Below are positions 25,866 through 34,296 of a DNA stretch of 64,000 bases, in pieces. A program made the translations under genes and the position numbers. This stretch comes from Acidovorax sp. SUPP3334 (GTDB lineage: Bacteria; Pseudomonadota; Gammaproteobacteria; Burkholderiales; Burkholderiaceae_C): the NCBI RefSeq assembly GCF_030159055.1, contig NZ_BQXQ01000009.1, positions 1 through 64,000 on the forward strand. The letters are read 5' to 3'. Position 1 is the stretch's first letter; each line of letters starts with the position of its first letter. The notes beneath the pieces were generated by a model. It saw nothing but the letters and a program-made list of their open reading frames with translations. It did no database searches and was not told where the DNA came from.

Positions 25866-26888
25866 TCATGCGGCCGCCCGGCGCTGGCGCACGGTATCGA
25901 TGATCACGGCAGCCACGATCACGCAGCCGGTGATGATGCGTTTGCTCGGCTCGCTCGCGCCGATCTGCGCCAGGCCCGCCTCCAGCACCGCGATGATGAG
26001 CACGCCGAACGCGGTGGTGATCACCGAGCCGCGTCCGCCCATCAGGCTGGTGCCGCCGATCACCACGGCGGCGATCACCTGCAGCTCCATGCCGGTGCCG
26101 GCGTTCGGGTCGGCCGCCTCCAGGCGCGCGGACTGCATCAGCCCGGCCAGTCCGGCCAGCAGGCCGGTGAGCGCGAACACGGCGATGCGCAGGGGGCGTG
26201 GGTCCACGCCGGCCAGGCGCATGGCTTCTTCATTGGTGCCGATGCCCACCAGGCAGCGGCCGAACACCGTGCGCGACAGCACCAGTTGCGCCACCACGAC
26301 CAGCACGAGGGCCAGCACGAACGCCACCGAGACGCCGCCCGCCACGGGCGCGGACAGCCAGGAGATCGCATCGCCCACGTACTGCGTGCGCGAATCGGTG
26401 ACCACGTAGGCGCCACCGCGCACCGCCTCCAGCATGCCCAGCGAGACGATGAACGACGGCAGGCGCCAGGCGACCGACACGGCGCCCGTCACGGTGCCGC
26501 AGATCAGGCCGGTGGCCAGCGCCAGAGCCGCAGCGGCGGGCACGCTCCATTTCCATTGCAGGATCGCGGCGGCCGAAGCCGCGGCCGACAGCGCCATCAC
26601 CGAGCCCACCGACAGGTCGATGCCCGCGATGATCAGCACGAACGTCATGCCCACGGCCATCACGGCCAGCGCCGGGATCTCGTTGGCGATGGTGACGAAG
26701 GTCTCGCGGCTCCAGAAGTACTCGGACATCCACGAAAACAGCACCACCATGCCCACCAGCACGGCAGCCAGGCCCAGGTAGGTGCCCAGTTGCGTGCGCC
26801 AGACCGAGGCGGACGACGCAGGGGGCGTGGCGGATGAAGAGGAGGAAGGGGCGGCGGCCTGCGCTGCCGGTGCGGCGGGGGTGTTCAT
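25866..26888 (-). CDS. rbsC: Ribose ABC transporter permease
   Basis: This 340-residue inner-membrane permease of the BPD_transp_2 type has about eight to ten hydrophobic segments after a ~30-residue Ala/Ser/Pro-rich N-terminal extension. The family motif GIDLSVGSVMAL and the cytoplasmic GIGTNEEAMRLAGVDP loop that contacts the ATPase are clear. The start at 26886-26888 overlaps the rbsA stop in an ATGA. Confidence 0.94.
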   Translation of the reverse strand: MNTPAAPAAQAAAPSSSSSATPPASSASVWRTQLGTYLGLAAVLVGMVVLFSWMSEYFWSRETFVTIANEIPALAVMAVGMTFVLIIAGIDLSVGSVMALSAAASAAAILQWKWSVPAAAALALATGLICGTVTGAVSVAWRLPSFIVSLGMLEAVRGGAYVVTDSRTQYVGDAISWLSAPVAGGVSVAFVLALVLVVVAQLVLSRTVFGRCLVGIGTNEEAMRLAGVDPRPLRIAVFALTGLLAGLAGLMQSARLEAADPNAGTGMELQVIAAVVIGGTSLMGGRGSVITTAFGVLIIAVLEAGLAQIGASEPSKRIITGCVIVAAVIIDTVRQRRAAA

Positions 26889-28552
26889 GCGGGAGAGGGT
26901 TCTTTGGCGGCCGTGCGGCCACCGGGTTCGGAAAAAGCGGCTGCGAGCAGGGATTGCTCGGTCCACTGGCCGCGCTCGAACACGGCGACCAGGCGCCCGG
27001 CGCTCATCACGCCGATGCGGTCGGCCATGGCCATCAGTTCGCGCAGGTCGGACGACACCATCAGCAGCGCGCGCCCGTCGTCCGCCATGCGGTCGAGTTC
27101 GGCATACAGGTCGGCGCGCGCGCCCACGTCCACGCCGCGCGTGGGCTCGTCCAGCAGCAGCACCCGGCCATCGCGGTGCAGCCAGCGGGCGAAGACCACC
27201 TTTTGCTGGTTGCCGCCCGACAACTGGCCCACGGGCTGCTCGGGCCCGCGGCAGCGCACGCCCAGCGTGCGGATGAAGCCCTGCACCACGGCGCTTTCGT
27301 GCGCGCGGCGCAGCCAGCCGAAGCGCGACACGGCCGACAGGTCGGACAGCGTGGCATTCACGCGGATCGGCTGCGTGAGCAGCAGGCCCTGCGACTTGCG
27401 GTCTTCGGCCACGAGCCCGATGCCGGCGGCGATCGCCTGCATCGGCGAGGCGAAGCCGCGCGGAATCCGCTGGCCGGCCAGCGGTGCATCCGGCGGAGTC
27501 CTTGAATCGTTTGCTATTGAATTTGTAGCAGTTCCCCCTAGTGCTGATTGCGCTGGAGGCCGATTTGGTTCATGGTCTTCGGACAGCACCACCGTGCCAC
27601 GGTCCGCCCGGTCGGCGCCGTACAACAGGCGCAGCAGTTCGGTGCGGCCCGATCCGACCAGCCCGGCGATGCCGAACACCTCGCCGGCGCGCAGCTCCAG
27701 GCTCACGTCCTGCACCGCCGTGCCCCGGCCCAGGCCTTCGGTGCGCAGCACCACCGGGCCGGCGCGGCGGCGCGGGCGGTGTTCCAGGTCGCTCACCGCG
27801 TGGCCCACCATGCGCTGCACCAGATCGGCCTCGCTCAGGCCGGCCATCGGGCGGGCGTCCACCAGCGCGCCGTCGCGCAGCACCGCCACGCGGTCGGCGA
27901 TGCGGCGCAACTCCTCCAGCCGGTGCGACACATAGACGATCGCCACGCCGCGCGCCGTGAGCCGCGCGATCTGCTCGAACAGGTAGTTGGTCTCGCGCGG
28001 CGTGAGCATGGCGGTGGGCTCGTCCAGCACCAGCACGCGCGTGTCGTCGTGCAGGTTGCGGGCGATCTCCACCATTTGCTGCTGGCCCAGCCCCAGGCGC
28101 GACACCGGCGTGGCCGGGTCGATGTCGGTCAGGCCGATCTTCGCCAGTTGCGCGCTGGCCGCCGCGTGCAGCGCGCCCCGGCGCAGCCAGCCCGCCCGGT
28201 GCGGCAGGCGGCCCATCAGCAGGTTCTCGGCGACGGTGAGCGTGGGCACCAGGCCCAGCTCCTGCATGACCATGCGCACGCCCTGGCCCTCGGCATCGCG
28301 GCGCGAGGCGGGCGCGTAGGGATGGCCGCCCAGCCGCATGCTGCCGCGCGTGGCGGGCTCCAGCCCGCACAGGATCTTGGACAGCGTGCTCTTGCCCGCG
28401 CCGTTCTCGCCGGTCAGGGCCAGCACCTCGCCCGCGTGCAGCGACAGCGTGACCGTGTGGAGCACGGTGGTGGCGTGGTAGTCCTTGCCCACGCCGATCA
28501 TCTCCAGCAAGGGGGCGGACGCGGGCGCGGCGGCGGGCGGCAGAGGGGGCAC
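26885..28552 (-). CDS. rbsA: Ribose ABC transporter ATP-binding protein
   Basis: This 555-residue protein has two fused ATPase domains. Domain 1 carries Walker A GENGAGKST (48-56), signature LGLGQQQM and LVLDEPTAML. Domain 2 has the degenerate GLVGSGRTELL of this subfamily, signature LSGGNQQKV and LLLDEPTRGVD. It powers ribose import with RbsB and RbsC. Around residues 330-360 a stretch containing GGTATNSIAND interrupts the second domain; it is encoded partly by a palindromic repeat (27512-27530). Confidence 0.94.
   Translation of the reverse strand: MPPLPPAAAPASAPLLEMIGVGKDYHATTVLHTVTLSLHAGEVLALTGENGAGKSTLSKILCGLEPATRGSMRLGGHPYAPASRRDAEGQGVRMVMQELGLVPTLTVAENLLMGRLPHRAGWLRRGALHAAASAQLAKIGLTDIDPATPVSRLGLGQQQMVEIARNLHDDTRVLVLDEPTAMLTPRETNYLFEQIARLTARGVAIVYVSHRLEELRRIADRVAVLRDGALVDARPMAGLSEADLVQRMVGHAVSDLEHRPRRRAGPVVLRTEGLGRGTAVQDVSLELRAGEVFGIAGLVGSGRTELLRLLYGADRADRGTVVLSEDHEPNRPPAQSALGGTATNSIANDSRTPPDAPLAGQRIPRGFASPMQAIAAGIGLVAEDRKSQGLLLTQPIRVNATLSDLSAVSRFGWLRRAHESAVVQGFIRTLGVRCRGPEQPVGQLSGGNQQKVVFARWLHRDGRVLLLDEPTRGVDVGARADLYAELDRMADDGRALLMVSSDLRELMAMADRIGVMSAGRLVAVFERGQWTEQSLLAAAFSEPGGRTAAKEPSPA
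27512..27530. repeat. Dispersed palindrome copy, in frame inside rbsA
   Basis: TGCTATTGAATTTGTAGCA has TGCTA/TAGCA arms. The surrounding ~70 bp is visibly less GC-rich than the gene and codes for a loop (residues ~330-360) in the second ATPase domain. Confidence 0.65.
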
Positions 28553-28647
28553 GGGGTCGTTCCTCAGGTCAAAGGCGGCAGGAGCGGGCGGTCAAGCCAA
28601 GCGTCTCAACAGGCGGTCGGGCAGGCAGGCAGGCGCGGCGAGCCGGC

Positions 28648-29604
28648 TTACTTGCTGTCCTTGGTCACCAGCACCACGTCGGTCTTCACCTCGGCGGGCA
28701 ACTGGGCCTGGGGCGTCTTGGCGGCCAGCGCCTTCTGCACCAGTTCGATGCCGAACACCGCCTGCTTGGCGGCGTACTGGTCGGCGGTGGCGAGCACGCG
28801 GCCATCGGCCAGCATCGGCTTGATCGCGTTGATGTTGTCGTAGCCCACCACCTGCACCTTGCCGGCCTTGCCGGCGGCCTTCACCGCAGCGACCGCACCC
28901 AGCGCCATGCTGTCGTTGCCGGCCAGCAGCGCCACCAGGTCGGGGTGCTCGCGCAGCATGCCGGCGGCGATCGTGTTGCCCTTTTCGATCTCCCACTGGC
29001 CCGATTGCACACCCACCACCTTGATGTTGGCGGCCTTCATCGCGTCCTGAAAGCCCAGCGTGCGCTGCTGCGCGTTGAACGTGGTCGAGACGCCTTCGAT
29101 GATGCCGACCTTGTCGCCCGCCTTGATCGACTTGGCCAGGTAGTCGCCCACCAGCTTGGCGCCCGCGCGGTTGTCCGGGCCGACGAAAGGCACGGTCAGG
29201 TTCTTTTCCTTGAGCGCATCGGTGTCCAGGCGGTTGTCGATGTTCACCACCAGAATGCCCTTGTCCACCGCCGCCTTCACGGCCGGCACCAGCGCCTTGG
29301 AGTCGGCCGGTGCCAGCACGATGGCGTTGACCTTCTGCGCCACCGCCTGCTCGATCATCTTGATCTGCGCGGCCGTGTCGGTCTCGTTCTTGATGCCGTT
29401 GGCCACCAGCGTGTATTCGCTGGCATGCGCCTTCTGGTGCGCCTTGGCACCGTCTTCCATCGTGCGGAAGAACTCGTTGGCCAGCGACTTCATCACCAGC
29501 GCGATCTTGGGCTTGTCCTGTGCGAAAGCGGGCGAGGCCAGCAGACCCCCCAGCACTGCAAGGGCGGCGGCGGTCTGAACGGAACGGCGGGTGAAGAAGG
29601 GCAT
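28648..29604 (-). CDS. rbsB: D-ribose periplasmic binding protein
   Basis: This 318-residue substrate-binding protein has signal peptide MPFFTRRSVQTAAALAVLGG...AFA and a mature domain of the LacI/RbsB fold (KIALVMKSLANEFFRTMEDG; LVGDYLAKSIKAGDKVGIIEG; VALLAGNDSMALGAV). An AGGA about ten bases upstream of the ATG at 29602-29604 supports this start; the frame is open further up, but that part reads through the operator array as artificial Arg/Lys/Leu repeats. It is the first gene of the operon. Confidence 0.94.
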   Translation of the reverse strand: MPFFTRRSVQTAAALAVLGGLLASPAFAQDKPKIALVMKSLANEFFRTMEDGAKAHQKAHASEYTLVANGIKNETDTAAQIKMIEQAVAQKVNAIVLAPADSKALVPAVKAAVDKGILVVNIDNRLDTDALKEKNLTVPFVGPDNRAGAKLVGDYLAKSIKAGDKVGIIEGVSTTFNAQQRTLGFQDAMKAANIKVVGVQSGQWEIEKGNTIAAGMLREHPDLVALLAGNDSMALGAVAAVKAAGKAGKVQVVGYDNINAIKPMLADGRVLATADQYAAKQAVFGIELVQKALAAKTPQAQLPAEVKTDVVLVTKDSK

Positions 29605-29723
29605 GGTGTTTCCTGAGAAAGGGGGTTGTCGGGCTGGATGCGCCGGTCGGCGGAACCGATGGGGCTGCGAAGGTGCCCCGATCGCCATCCGTGAAACCGT
29701 CGCGGATCGCCATGGTAGCGAAA

Positions 29724-29783
29724 GCAAACGTTTGCGCAAACGTTTGCGCAAACGTTTGCGCAAACGTTTGCGCAAACGTTTGC
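29724..29783. promoter_or_regulatory. Five tandem 12-bp LacI-type operators before rbsB
   Basis: The palindrome GCAAACGTTTGC occurs five times without spacer and without mismatch (29724, 29736, 29748, 29760, 29772), ending 120 bp upstream of the rbsB start. The AAACGTTT core with central CG is typical of LacI/PurR/RbsR operators. At 12-bp spacing adjacent sites lie a little over one helical turn apart. The cognate regulator is most likely the rbsR gene in the operon. Confidence 0.8.
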
Positions 29784-30110
29784 GCGTCGGGATTATCCCT
29801 GAGCCCAGGGTCGGTGTTGCCGTCCGTTCACGGGGAAATGGCGCGGTAATGGGGTGATGGGGTCACCCTTGTCCAGGGCGCAATCGGGTGGGAGGCGTGG
29901 GGGACTGCGCCGAAATGCGGCGTGCCCGAAGCGGCCGATGGGCCGGAAGGGGCGCGGCGGGGCGCGCCAGGGCAGGTGGGAGGCAGAAATCAGTGGATGC
30001 AGCTGTTACATCCACCTGCACGCAGCGCGTGCGGCAACCCCGCGCCGGAACTAAGCCTGAGCCCGCCGGGTCGGTCGGCCTCCGCGGCGAGGGCGTGGCC
30101 TGGGGTCAGA
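29784..30110. other. Intergenic region upstream of the rbs operon, no gene seen
   Basis: These 327 bp lie between the operator array and the 3' end of fadD. I see no coding region, RNA gene or clear terminator. Short frames here have no recognisable features. Part of the rbs promoter may lie at the array end. Confidence 0.6.
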
Positions 30111-31796
30111 TCAACCGCGCAGTTCCCGCCGCAAGATCTTGCCCACGTTGGTCTTGGGTAGCGCATCCCGAAACTCGATGTGCCGGGGCCGCTTGTAGCC
30201 CGTGAGGTGCTCGTGGCAATACCGCTCCACGTCTTCCTCCGACAGGGCCGGGTCGCTCTTCACCACGAACACCTTGATGGCTTCGCCCTGTTTTTCGTCC
30301 GGCACGCCGATCGCCGCGCATTCCAGCACGCCGGGGCACAGTGAGACCACCTGCTCCAGCTCGTTGGGGAACACGTTGAAGCCGCTCACCAAAATCATGT
30401 CCTTCTTGCGGTCGATGATGCGGGTGTAGCCGGCCTCGTCCATGATGCCGATGTCGCCCGTGCGCATGAAGCCGTCTGCCGTGAAGGCCTTGGCGTTCTC
30501 TTCGGGCTGCTGGTAGTAGCCCGTCATCACGTTGGGGCCGCGAATGCAGATTTCGCCCGATTGGCCGACGGGCAGGCTCTCGCCGGTGTCGTCCTTGATG
30601 GCGATGTCGATGCCCGGCAGCGGCAGGCCGATGGTGCCGGTGAACTGGGGGTTGTTCACCGGGTTGTTGGTGCCGATGGCGCAGGTCTCGCTCATGCCCC
30701 AGCCCTCGATCATGGTGCTGCCGGTCACCTTCTGCCACTGGCGCGCGGTGCTCTCCGACGCGGCCATGCCGCCCGCCTGCGACACGCACAGGTGCGAAAA
30801 ATCGAGCGCGGTGAACTGCGGGTTGTGCAGCAGCGCATTGAACAGCGTGTTCACGGCCGGCAGCATGTGGAAGGGGCGCTTTTTCAGCACGGCGACGAAC
30901 TTCGGAATGTCGCGCGGGTTCGGGATCAGCGTGAGGTGCGAGCCCTGGCGGATCGCCAGCAGGCACAGCGTGAGCGCGAAGATGTGATACAGCGGCAGCG
31001 CGGCGATGCTGTTGGCCTTTCGCACGTCCCCCACCTTGGACAGCGCCGGGGTGAACCAGGCTTCGGCCTGCAGCGTGGCGGCCACGATGTTGCGGTGCGT
31101 GAGCACGGCGCCCTTCGACAGCCCCGTGGTGCCGCCCGTGTATTGCAGGAAAGCGGTGGAATCCAGCGTGGCGTTGCTGGGGGCGAGCGTGCGCTGCGCC
31201 CCCGAAGCCAGGGCCTTGTTGAACGGCACCACCTGGCGGCCATGGGTCAGCGGGATCTCGTAGGCCGGCACCATCTTGGCCAGGTGGCGCACGGCGAAGG
31301 TGATCCAGCGCCCGAACGCCGCGCCCAGCAGATCGCCCATGCTGGCGACGCACACGTGCCGCACCTCGGTGCGGTCGATCACCTCGGACAGCGTGTGCGC
31401 GAAGTTCTCCAGGATCACGATGGCCGTGGCGCCCGAATCCTTGAGCTGGTGCTCCAGTTCGCGCGCGGTGTAGAGCGGGTTCACGTTCACGCAGGTGTAG
31501 CCGGCGCGCAGCACGCCCGCCATGGTCACGCCGAACTGCGGCACGTTCGGCAGCATGATGGCCACGCGCGCGCCGGGCTCCAGGCCCTGGCCCTTGCCCT
31601 GCAGCCATGCGCCCATCTGGGCGGAGAGGCGATCGAGCTCGCCGTAGGTCATCCAGCGGTCCATGCACACCGAGAACGGGTGGTCGGCATGCTTGCGAAA
31701 CGACTCCTCCAGCAGGTGCGGCAGCGAGCGGTATTGCTCGGGCTCCACGCTGTGCGGCACCCCGGGGGGGTAGTTTTTCAGCCAGATCCGTTCCAT
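30111..31796 (-). CDS. fadD: Long-chain fatty acid-CoA ligase
   Basis: This 561-residue ANL-family enzyme activates fatty acids via acyl-AMP. Motifs are YTGGTTGLSKGA (P-loop), GWGMSETCAIG, the TGDIGIMDEAGY hinge region and GKILRRELRG, whose lysine is catalytic. The start MERIWLKNYPPGVP matches proteobacterial FadD. It is divergent from an alpha/beta hydrolase gene with 127 bp between them. It feeds beta-oxidation. Confidence 0.95.
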   Translation of the reverse strand: MERIWLKNYPPGVPHSVEPEQYRSLPHLLEESFRKHADHPFSVCMDRWMTYGELDRLSAQMGAWLQGKGQGLEPGARVAIMLPNVPQFGVTMAGVLRAGYTCVNVNPLYTARELEHQLKDSGATAIVILENFAHTLSEVIDRTEVRHVCVASMGDLLGAAFGRWITFAVRHLAKMVPAYEIPLTHGRQVVPFNKALASGAQRTLAPSNATLDSTAFLQYTGGTTGLSKGAVLTHRNIVAATLQAEAWFTPALSKVGDVRKANSIAALPLYHIFALTLCLLAIRQGSHLTLIPNPRDIPKFVAVLKKRPFHMLPAVNTLFNALLHNPQFTALDFSHLCVSQAGGMAASESTARQWQKVTGSTMIEGWGMSETCAIGTNNPVNNPQFTGTIGLPLPGIDIAIKDDTGESLPVGQSGEICIRGPNVMTGYYQQPEENAKAFTADGFMRTGDIGIMDEAGYTRIIDRKKDMILVSGFNVFPNELEQVVSLCPGVLECAAIGVPDEKQGEAIKVFVVKSDPALSEEDVERYCHEHLTGYKRPRHIEFRDALPKTNVGKILRRELRG

Positions 31797-31923
31797 GCGC
31801 TCTTCCTTTCGGTGCGGGGGGCAATGTGGGCACGATTGTGGAAGCGCCCGGCGCCCTGTCCAGGGGGCTTGTCCTAGGCCCGTCCCGCAAGTGACATGAT
31901 GCGCACTGCTTGTTTTCAGGGAG

Positions 31924-32865
31924 GTGCCTGTCTTGACCAATGCGCGATGGCAACGCTGGATGGTGCTGTGCAATCTGCTGCTGACCGCTGGCTGGCTGGT
32001 GTGGCAATGGCCCGCCTCGCCCGTGCGGGCGCTTTTGGGGCTGGCGGCGGCGATGCTGCTGCTGCGCCTGTTCATGGGGCTGCAGTTCGTTGCCATGGCA
32101 CGGGTGAACGGGTGCGCTCACCGTGCCGACCTGGGTGGCGGGCTGCCTGCGCCATCGCTGGGGCAGCTGCTGCGCGCCTGGTCGGCCGAGGCCCGCTGGG
32201 CCGGCGTGGTGTTCGGCTGGTGGCAGCCCTTTCGCCACAACGCCCTTCCCGATTGGCTGCCCGCGGCGTCGGCGGACGGGCCGGCCCCGGCACGCGGCGT
32301 GGTGCTGGTGCACGGCTTTCTCTGCAATCGCGGGTTCTGGACGCCGTGGATGAAGGTGCTGCGCAGCCGGGGGCACCCGTTCGTCGCGGTCACGCTGGAG
32401 CCGGCGTTCGGCAGCATCGACGACTATGTGGACACGCTGGACGAAGCCGTGCGCCGCGTCACCGCCGCCACGGGCCGGCCCCCGGTCGTGGTCGGCCACA
32501 GCATGGGTGGACTGGCCGTGCGGGCGTGGATGCGGGCGCGGCCGGCCGATGCGCGCGTGCACCGCGTGATCACGCTGGGCTCTCCGCACCACGGCGCCTG
32601 GGCTGCGCGGTACAGCCGGTCGGCCAATGGCCGGCAGATGGTGCGCGGGGGCGAGTGGCTGCGGCAGCTCGCACACGATGAGCCGGCCGGGCGGCGGGCC
32701 TTGTTCACCTGCTTTTATTCCAACTGCGACAACGCGGTGTACCCCACCGCCACCGCCATGCTGGACGGGGCGGACAACCGCTTCGTGCCAGGGCTGGCGC
32801 ACGTGCACATGGCTTTTCACCCGCCGGTGGTGCGGGCCTGCCTGGACATCATCGCGGCGCCTTAG
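31924..32865 (+). CDS. Membrane-anchored alpha/beta hydrolase (esterase/lipase-like)
   Basis: This 313-residue protein has two N-terminal hydrophobic segments (WMVLCNLLLTAGWLVW; LLGLAAAMLLLRLFMGLQFV) followed by an alpha/beta hydrolase domain. VLVHGFLCNRGFW forms the oxyanion region, GHSMGG holds the nucleophile serine, and LGSPHHG follows. The start is GTG at 31924 or TTG at 31933. It may act on lipids, given its fadD neighbour, but the substrate is unknown. The Cys in FTCFYSNCDN suggests a disulfide and extracytoplasmic placement. Confidence 0.85.
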   Translation: MPVLTNARWQRWMVLCNLLLTAGWLVWQWPASPVRALLGLAAAMLLLRLFMGLQFVAMARVNGCAHRADLGGGLPAPSLGQLLRAWSAEARWAGVVFGWWQPFRHNALPDWLPAASADGPAPARGVVLVHGFLCNRGFWTPWMKVLRSRGHPFVAVTLEPAFGSIDDYVDTLDEAVRRVTAATGRPPVVVGHSMGGLAVRAWMRARPADARVHRVITLGSPHHGAWAARYSRSANGRQMVRGGEWLRQLAHDEPAGRRALFTCFYSNCDNAVYPTATAMLDGADNRFVPGLAHVHMAFHPPVVRACLDIIAAP

Positions 32866-32969
32866 CATTGCCGTGCTGCCGCCCCGGGGCAGCCGCAGTT
32901 GCCATGGCTGCCGATGGGGTGGGATGGAGATGGCGTGGCGACCGGCCCTGCGATGCGGCAGGGGCCGCT

Positions 32970-34067
32970 TCAGCGCTGGCGGCGAAGCGGTGGGGGCATC
33001 GCTGCGGCTTTTGCTTCGGCGGGGTCGGCGGCCTCGGCGTTCGCCGCCGCGTCGGCTGGTGCATCGGACGCGGTTTCGGGCGGCAGGGTCTGCGGCGCGA
33101 AACGTCCCAGCGTGTGGTTCAGGAATGTCTGCATCGATTGGCCGGCTGCCACCAGCGACTGGCCGGCGCTGGCCAGCTCTTCGCGCAGTTCCGGCGACAA
33201 CCGTGCTTTGGTCTCCACGATCTTTCCCAGGGCGCCAGCCAGCGCATGCAGGGCGGGTGCGACCTGGGTGGCCAGGCGCTGCACCTTGGCGAGCACCGCC
33301 TGTGCCTGCACGGCCGTGGTGATCTGCACGGTGTTGGCGCTCTCCAGGCCGATGGCCACCGCGGCCTGGGCCACGTTCTGGAAGACCGCCGAAGCCGCCT
33401 GCAGCTTGGCCGGCAGGACCGAATACCGCGTTTCCATGGGCGCCTGGGACGAGGCCGCGCTGCCGCTCGTGCTGCCACTGCTCTGCTTGAAGGACGGCCT
33501 TTGCGGCAGCACCGAAGGGCGGGGCCCCTGCGGGCGCTGGCTCGGCAGGCCGGGGCGCTGCTGCTGCGGTGGCAGCACCGACACGCGCGGCGGCCGTTGC
33601 GCGGCGTCTTCCGGCCGTGAGGGGTCTTGCGACGCCGGGGCCGGGGGCAGCACAGAGCCGCCGAAGGCCCCTTGCAGCACCGGGGCGTAGGGCGACTGGA
33701 ACGCGTTCATCGCCGAATGGCGCTGGTAGGCCTGCGGCGGAAAAAAGCTCTGCTGCTGCGGCGACTGGAATTGCAGCGGCAGCTTCGAATGGCGTTGGTA
33801 GGTGGTGGGCGGCGCGGTGCCGGGCCGCTGGGGCGACTGGAACTGCGGCGCCAGCAGCGAATGCCGCACCACGCTGAGCGAGGTGCGCGGCGCCATCGAC
33901 GGAGCGGCGGACAGGCGCCGCGCCAGTTCGGGCAGCGTCTGCTCGGTGGACGGGGGCTGGCGCCGGCGCCGCACGGGCGTGACGGGCGTCATCAACCCCG
34001 GCGTGGCGTCGACGACGATGCCCGCTGCGGGGCGCAGCTGTGCCTGAATGCCTGAAATGCGCGACAT
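32970..34067 (-). CDS. Pro/Gln-rich repetitive protein, candidate type III effector
   Basis: This 365-residue protein starts MSRISGIQAQLRPAAG, with GAGG about 11 bases upstream. The first 230 residues are disordered-looking: three imperfect copies of an RHS...QFQSP unit (residues ~65-125) and four SVLP-containing units (SVLPPAP, SVLPPQQ, SVLPQRP, SVLPAKL). Residues ~240-330 are a helical Ala-rich domain (LQAASAVFQNVAQAAVAIGL and on), and the end is Ala/Pro-rich. No signal peptide or membrane span is seen. A PIP-box-like element lies 118 bp upstream. In plant-associated Acidovorax such boxes mark HrpX-regulated type III secretion genes. The effector status is inference. Confidence 0.75.
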   Translation of the reverse strand: MSRISGIQAQLRPAAGIVVDATPGLMTPVTPVRRRRQPPSTEQTLPELARRLSAAPSMAPRTSLSVVRHSLLAPQFQSPQRPGTAPPTTYQRHSKLPLQFQSPQQQSFFPPQAYQRHSAMNAFQSPYAPVLQGAFGGSVLPPAPASQDPSRPEDAAQRPPRVSVLPPQQQRPGLPSQRPQGPRPSVLPQRPSFKQSSGSTSGSAASSQAPMETRYSVLPAKLQAASAVFQNVAQAAVAIGLESANTVQITTAVQAQAVLAKVQRLATQVAPALHALAGALGKIVETKARLSPELREELASAGQSLVAAGQSMQTFLNHTLGRFAPQTLPPETASDAPADAAANAEAADPAEAKAAAMPPPLRRQR

Positions 34068-34184
34068 GAATGGATTCCTCAAAGAAATCCGCCGCCAATG
34101 TGCCTCGCTCCGGGCGCCAGCTTGACCTTGCGGCGGATGACGGAGTCGATCATCCGCACGCGCCCGGGCCGCCACGCGCCGGGC

Positions 34185-34209
34185 GCGAAGCCATGCCGCC
34201 GCGTGCGAA
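34185..34209 (-). promoter_or_regulatory. PIP-box-like element (TTCGC-N15-TTCGC)
   Basis: On the minus strand TTCGC (34209-34205) and TTCGC (34189-34185) are separated by exactly 15 bases, the plant-inducible-promoter spacing recognised by HrpX-type regulators. It lies 118 bp upstream of the Pro/Gln-rich gene. No convincing -10 box was seen at the expected distance. A third GCGAA 27 bases further off shows the motif is locally repeated, so chance is possible. Confidence 0.5.
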
Positions 34210-34296
34210 GCGGTGGCCTTTCGTGCCTCGCCGCATGCGAAGCGGCGGCCGGCCGTGACCGGTCTGTCTATCTCGGTCGGTCTATCTGTCTGTCTG

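Noticed and set aside
29605-29775. N-terminal extension of rbsB rich in RKRL repeats
   Set aside because: It is the translation of the operator array; a signal peptide and ribosome-binding site place the true start at 29604.
29724-29783. CRISPR-like repeat array
   Set aside because: The units are 12 bp, contiguous and palindromic without spacers.
30106-34098. 1330-codon minus-strand open frame spanning fadD to the Pro/Gln-rich gene
   Set aside because: It is out of frame with fadD and crosses the plus-strand hydrolase gene; its translation shows no domains apart from low complexity.
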